Below, piece after piece: positions 60,079-64,000 of a stretch of 64,000 nucleotides of DNA. How positions within the stretch are numbered: position 1 is the first letter of the stretch; the number at the start of each line of letters is the position of its first letter. Position numbers and translations under genes: made by a program. The notes below the pieces were generated by a model. The model searched no databases. It had not been told where the DNA came from and worked only from the letters and a program-made list of their open reading frames with translations. This DNA is from Methanoperedens sp049303315 (GTDB lineage: Archaea > Halobacteriota > Methanosarcinia > Methanosarcinales > Methanoperedenaceae): NCBI GenBank assembly GCA_049303315.1, contig JBAQMZ010000053.1, positions 124,001-188,000 on the forward strand, in the 5' to 3' direction.

Positions 60079-60429
60079 TCAATGATGATGCGCCTCTTCC
60101 TTCTCCGCTTCCCGTCTTCTTATCGTATCCTCACAGGCTTCAAAGCAGCTATCACATATATTTTTGGCGGCTTCCCTGTGGTATGGTTCTTGGAATATCG
60201 GTACCTGGATTTTCACCTGGAATAATGGTACGTTTTTTATACCGCACAGGTCGCATTTCTTACCATTGGCCGGGACCCTGTTAAGATTTGCCTCATGGCA
60301 ACTGGCAAGACATTCTTCGTTAATTCCCCTCCACGTTCCTGTCGGGTAAGCCGATAAGACTGAGGGGGCGTTCACTTTCACAGGGCAAAGGGTGGGTCTT
60401 GCCGCACCGCACAGGTCGCAATCTGCCAT
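60079..60429 (-). CDS. fpoO: F420H2 dehydrogenase subunit O-like protein
   Basis: A 116-residue protein started at 60429, where AGGAGTG lies about 10 bases upstream and inside the end of fpoN. It has two CDLCG motifs (C4/C7 and one near residue 61), further Cys pairs (ECLASC and ICDSCFEAC), and a histidine-rich tail. In Methanosarcina the fpo operon ends with fpoO, a small cysteine-rich protein of undefined role; position and cysteine layout fit. It is probably an Fe-S or zinc protein. Confidence 0.78.
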   Translation of the reverse strand: MADCDLCGAARPTLCPVKVNAPSVLSAYPTGTWRGINEECLASCHEANLNRVPANGKKCDLCGIKNVPLFQVKIQVPIFQEPYHREAAKNICDSCFEACEDTIRRREAEKEEAHHH

Positions 60430-60434
60430 TAAAA

Positions 60435-61910
60435 TCACACTCCTAATACTTTTGCAGCATTCATTGCCATCTGGATAAAAGGTTCAGGATACAATCCTAT
60501 GCCGATTGTCCCTATCACTGCAAGCAGGATAGCCACTACATACGGCGCAGGCTCTCTTATCTTTTCTCCATTCGGAGGCAGGACGTACATGTATTTTATC
60601 ACGCGGGCGTAGTAATAAATGGAGAGGGCGCTGTTCAAAATGGCGATAATCACAACGAGCAGCAGCCAGCTGCTTGCCTGGTTGATGGCTTCAATGGTGA
60701 TGGAATAGAATAGCACAAACTTCCCGACGAATCCTGCTGAGGGCGGGATACCTGCCAGGGCTAAAAAGAATACGAACAGCGAGAATGCTGTTATCGGGGC
60801 GCGTTTTCCAAGCCCTGCAAAGTTCCCGAGGTCATCTGTGTTCTTAGCGTTTTTATTATCAGAAAGCACCATGTACCCTACCAGTGCGACGGCAAGGAAC
60901 GCGCCGCCTTTCATCAAAGCATGACCAAGAGCCAGTAGTATGCCCCCTGCAATTGACATCTGGGTGGTGACCACGAATGCCAGGGAAATGTATCCCGCCT
61001 GCGCAATGGACGAATATGCAAGCATCCTTTTTATGCTGCGCTGGGATATCGCCACGATGTTGCCGTAGGTCATGGTGATTATTGCAAGAATTGCAAACGT
61101 CATCTGGATATCAATGCGTATCGCAACAAGGGCAAGCACGAGAACCCTGAATGCCGCAACGAATCCCATCTTTTTGGAGCCGGCTGCAAGAAGAGATGAA
61201 ACAACGCCTGGCGAACCTTCGTATGTATCGGGCGCCCACATGTGGAACGGGACAAGCGCCATCTTGAATCCGAATCCGGCAACAAGGAATATCATGGCGA
61301 CTATATCAAGCGAGCTTGTGGCAATCATGGGGTTGGATTTAAAGAACTCAATTATTGCAGGAATATTCGTTGAACCTGTTATGCCGTACACAAGCGACAT
61401 GCCAAACAGCATCAATGCAGAGGAGAGCGAACCAATGATGAAATATTTTAATGCAGCCTCAAGGGATGAGGGGTTCTTTTTCTCAAAACCTGCCAATACG
61501 TACGTGGACATGCTTGCAAGTTCAAAACCCACAAACAATGCAACGAGGTCATTTGCCGATGCTACTACCATCATCCCGACCGTAGCGAGGAGAAGCAGGG
61601 CATAATACTCATCCTGACTGCGGTTATCCCTGAAATATTCGATAGAGGCAATAACTACGATCAATGAAACTATTAAGAATATCAATTTGAATATCTGTGA
61701 TAGCGGGTCGATAACAAGCGAATCGTAGAAGTAACTCGCTACATCATTCATCCCATTTCCGAGAACATATACGATCGAAGCCAGGAGACCAGCGGCGCTT
61801 ACATATCCAAGCATGTTCTTGGATACGTCTCTCATCAAAAGACCCAAAATGACAATAACTAAAGCCAGTAAGGTCAGCAGGATTTCCGGGGCGAGTAGAT
61901 TATAATTCAT
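60435..61910 (-). CDS. fpoN: F420H2 dehydrogenase membrane subunit N
   Basis: A 491-residue antiporter-like membrane subunit homologous to NuoN, with about 14 membrane helices. Recognisable parts are ALLLLATVGMMVVASANDL, FKMALVPFHMWAPDTYEG with the conserved lysine region and KRMLAYSSIAQAGYI. As part of the Fpo complex it moves protons while electrons pass from F420H2 to methanophenazine (or menaquinone). Its start overlaps the fpoM stop by 4 bases. Confidence 0.95.
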   Translation of the reverse strand: MNYNLLAPEILLTLLALVIVILGLLMRDVSKNMLGYVSAAGLLASIVYVLGNGMNDVASYFYDSLVIDPLSQIFKLIFLIVSLIVVIASIEYFRDNRSQDEYYALLLLATVGMMVVASANDLVALFVGFELASMSTYVLAGFEKKNPSSLEAALKYFIIGSLSSALMLFGMSLVYGITGSTNIPAIIEFFKSNPMIATSSLDIVAMIFLVAGFGFKMALVPFHMWAPDTYEGSPGVVSSLLAAGSKKMGFVAAFRVLVLALVAIRIDIQMTFAILAIITMTYGNIVAISQRSIKRMLAYSSIAQAGYISLAFVVTTQMSIAGGILLALGHALMKGGAFLAVALVGYMVLSDNKNAKNTDDLGNFAGLGKRAPITAFSLFVFFLALAGIPPSAGFVGKFVLFYSITIEAINQASSWLLLVVIIAILNSALSIYYYARVIKYMYVLPPNGEKIREPAPYVVAILLAVIGTIGIGLYPEPFIQMAMNAAKVLGV

Positions 61911-63403
61911 GTTATCACTCCTCTCAGCACGACAAATTTCAATAGCTGCTCGGCGTTCGTTGTCATCATATTAAGAACAGGGTTGGGGTTAAGACCGAAG
62001 AATATTATGAGCAGTACCAGTATGCCCATGGAAGCCATCTCATAGTTCGCGCCGTCATGGATATGCCCAAGTTTTTCGTTGTATGCCCCGAATACCGCTC
62101 TCTGCATAGCCCAGAGATGATACCCTGCTGTGAACACGATTCCGAAGAGTGCAAGTATCACGAATGTGGGCAGCGTGAAATACGAATTGACAAGTACAAG
62201 GAATTCAGCTATGAATCCGCTCATGCCGGGAAGCCCAAGTGAGGCAAGGAACCCGGCAAGCATCAGGAACGTGAGTTTTGGCATGTGCTTCGCAATTCCA
62301 CCAAGGTCGCCGATAATCCTGGTGCCCGCAGAATGCTGGATTACGCCGCATGACATAAACAGGACGCCTGTGATAAGACCATGGGAGAACTGCTGGTACA
62401 TGGCGCCGCTTACGGATAAGGGGACAAGGGCAGCCGCGCCGAGGGTCACATAACCCATGTGGCTTATGCTTGAATATGCCACCATTTTCTTGAGGTCGCG
62501 CTGGGCAAGTGCAAGGAAAGTCCCGTACAGGATGCTCACTACGCCGATTATCGCCATCAGGGTTATCAATTGACCCGGGGAACCTGAATACGGAAGAAGG
62601 GGAAGGATTACCCTGAAAAGACCGTAGCCGCCCATCTTGAGCAGTAAGGCTGCAAGTATTACGCTGCCCGCTGTGGGCGCTTCCACGTGCGCGTCCGGAA
62701 GCCATGTATGGAACGGCACCGCTGGCATCTTTACAATAAAACCAAACAGCAGCGCCAGGAATATTGCATCCTTTAGCAATGGCGATTCGATTACCGAGTA
62801 GTTTTTCAAAAGATAAAACATATCAAAGCTCGGGGTTCCAGAGATATTCCATGCATTGAAATAGAGAGAAAATATCGCAAGCAGCATCACAAGGCTTGCC
62901 ACATGCGTGTATATGAAGAACTTTATAGCTGCGTAATCTTTTCGCGGTCCTCCCCAGATGCTTATCAGGAAGTACATGGGTATCAGGACGATTTCCCAGA
63001 ATATGTAGAACACGAAGAAATCAAGTGAAGTAAAAACGCCAAGTACTCCTACAAGCTCAAGAAGAATAAGACCATAGAACCGGTTTGCCTCCTTGGTCTC
63101 CCCCCATGCGAATATGACAGTGAGCGGGATAACTATGTTCGAAAGGAGTACAAGCGGCATGCCTACCCCGTCAAGCCCGAATTTCAGGCTTACCCCGAGA
63201 CTGGCAATCCATGGATATGACTCACCAAACTGGATGGTGGATATTGAACTATCGAATCGTGAAAATAGTATCAGGGATATGACAAGTGAAATCCCTGAAG
63301 CCAGAAGCGCTATAAAGCGTGCCTGTTCACGGGTTCTTGTCAAAAATGTGATGATAGCTCCGATTAAGGGGATTGCAATCATCAATGAAATCAAAGCAGC
63401 CAT
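61907..63403 (-). CDS. fpoM: F420H2 dehydrogenase membrane subunit M
   Basis: A 498-residue NuoM homologue. The sequences GLDGVGMPLVLLSNIVIPL, VIPMYFLISIWGG, KMPAVPFHTWLPDAHVEAPT and KKMVAYSSISHMGYV are standard for this subunit, including the conserved lysine. It starts directly after the fpoL stop, and overlaps fpoN, as expected for the operon. Proton-pumping role. Confidence 0.96.
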   Translation of the reverse strand: MAALISLMIAIPLIGAIITFLTRTREQARFIALLASGISLVISLILFSRFDSSISTIQFGESYPWIASLGVSLKFGLDGVGMPLVLLSNIVIPLTVIFAWGETKEANRFYGLILLELVGVLGVFTSLDFFVFYIFWEIVLIPMYFLISIWGGPRKDYAAIKFFIYTHVASLVMLLAIFSLYFNAWNISGTPSFDMFYLLKNYSVIESPLLKDAIFLALLFGFIVKMPAVPFHTWLPDAHVEAPTAGSVILAALLLKMGGYGLFRVILPLLPYSGSPGQLITLMAIIGVVSILYGTFLALAQRDLKKMVAYSSISHMGYVTLGAAALVPLSVSGAMYQQFSHGLITGVLFMSCGVIQHSAGTRIIGDLGGIAKHMPKLTFLMLAGFLASLGLPGMSGFIAEFLVLVNSYFTLPTFVILALFGIVFTAGYHLWAMQRAVFGAYNEKLGHIHDGANYEMASMGILVLLIIFFGLNPNPVLNMMTTNAEQLLKFVVLRGVIT

Positions 63404-64000
63404 TTATGTCCCTCCGAATTTGATTCTGAGTATAATTATCAGCAAACCAAGCCCCAGCAATGTAACGGACGCATAATTCTGGACAACGCCTGTTTGCAAT
63501 TTCCTGACAAATTCGCCCAGTTTGAATAACGTATTGCCGATGATGTTATCAATTACAAGCCCGTCGATGATTTTCCTGTCCACGAATTCGCCGGATTGCG
63601 CAACAACATCATGAGTCAGTTTCACTCCTATTATATCAGCACCGATTTTGGGTTCGTAATACCTGTTTAATAATAGTTTGTACAGGGGATTTTCGGATGA
63701 TACTATCTTACTCATATCCAGCATCCGTTTATGGTATATCATATACGAGATCAGAAGACCCAGTACCCCGACAATTACAGGCAGCAGTACAATGATTGGC
63801 GACATCTGCAATGCTTCGCCTTCAGGAACCGCCGTTTCCACTGTCAAAAGTTCAAAATTCTTGTTAAGATAATCATAGAATCCAAGGTGCGCGAACCCAA
63901 AGAAAAGGGCGAATAAAGCAAGTATCATGAGAGGGCGCGTCATCACTCCTGGCGATTCATGCGAATGCCGCTCTGAGCGCGGCGTTCCTGTAAAAGTCAT
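63404..64000 (-). CDS. fpoL: F420H2 dehydrogenase membrane subunit L, C-terminal part
   Basis: The last 198 residues of a NuoL-like subunit; the N-terminal part is outside the window. TFTGTPRSERHSHESPGVM is the typical loop of this subunit, so the Met at the edge is internal and not a start. The long lateral helix region (KLGEFVRKLQTGVVQNYAS) and final membrane helix are visible. Continues as fpoM-N-O. Confidence 0.93.
   Translation of the reverse strand: MTFTGTPRSERHSHESPGVMTRPLMILALFALFFGFAHLGFYDYLNKNFELLTVETAVPEGEALQMSPIIVLLPVIVGVLGLLISYMIYHKRMLDMSKIVSSENPLYKLLLNRYYEPKIGADIIGVKLTHDVVAQSGEFVDRKIIDGLVIDNIIGNTLFKLGEFVRKLQTGVVQNYASVTLLGLGLLIIILRIKFGGT

Noticed and set aside
63998..64000. Met at the right edge as a gene start
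   Set aside because: The surrounding sequence is an internal loop of NuoL/FpoL subunits, so the gene continues beyond the window.

Overview
The window reads as a chromosome segment of a methanogen-lineage archaeon. Markers are F420H2 dehydrogenase subunits in the order fpoL-M-N-O, O-phosphoseryl-tRNA synthetase (SepRS), the methanofuran-pathway decarboxylase MfnA, archaeal-type riboflavin synthase and shikimate kinase, family B DNA polymerase, Trm1, a THEP1 NTPase and an archaellum FlaD/E-like protein. Membrane-bound Fpo, many methyl-accepting proteins and two-subunit pyruvate carboxylase fit Methanosarcinales; an ANME-2d (Methanoperedens)-like genome is my inference. No rRNA, CRISPR array or complete transposase gene was seen.

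Layout. 0-3.6 kb: secretion/pilus-type locus on the minus strand (MinD-like ATPase, GspE-like ATPase, membrane platform protein cut by the window edge). 3.7-4.8 kb: MobB-MoaE fusion bracketed by two copies of a hairpin-rich repeat. 4.8-17.5 kb: mostly single-gene housekeeping units (QueH-like, DUF89, PolB, AAA ATPase, THEP1, OGG, ferredoxin, Lrp-type regulator with a Cys cluster, rubrerythrin, RibC, class V aminotransferase). 17.6-20.2 kb: peroxiredoxin and thioredoxin split by about 1.55 kb of tiny membrane-protein genes flanked by a perfect 120-bp direct repeat. 20.2-27.2 kb: MBL-fold hydrolase, DUF116, a PD-(D/E)XK-like protein, MfnA, a methyltransferase-like protein, a ribbon-helix-helix protein with a palindrome at its start, ferredoxin. 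27.3-31.1 kb: tightly packed aroC-sepS-shikimate kinase-chorismate mutase operon. 31.1-37 kb: accessory zone with a Doc toxin, tRNA-Thr/trm1, an AT-rich 810-residue STAND NTPase with nine 33-residue repeats, and VapBC. 37.1-41.5 kb: pyruvate carboxylase B and A subunits, a third hairpin repeat, and biotin ligase, so the carboxylase and its biotinylating enzyme are together. 41.5-44.8 kb: lipoprotein, membrane protein, HtpX, RNase HI. 44.8-58.7 kb: chemosensory island with three methyl-accepting proteins, a dCache-HAMP protein without signalling domain, two CheW, a KaiC-like ATPase, FlaD/E and a HEAT-CheC fusion. 58.9-59.9 kb: VapBC remnant and DUF433/DUF5615 pair. 60.1-64 kb: fpoO-N-M-L.

The strongest unusual signals are: (1) three copies of a mosaic hairpin element with changed stem sequences, constant loops and an open frame that in two cases closes on the next gene's start codon; (2) an 11-bp-phased TTCACA-type direct repeat just upstream of a TATA-like sequence before each of the transcription units of the chemosensory island, which I read as a shared operator; (3) the STAND NTPase with a possible nucleotidyl-cyclase-like N-terminus; (4) the small insertion between peroxiredoxin and thioredoxin carrying twin 32/33-residue membrane peptides. 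All calls come from reading sequence and supplied translations; no database search was run.
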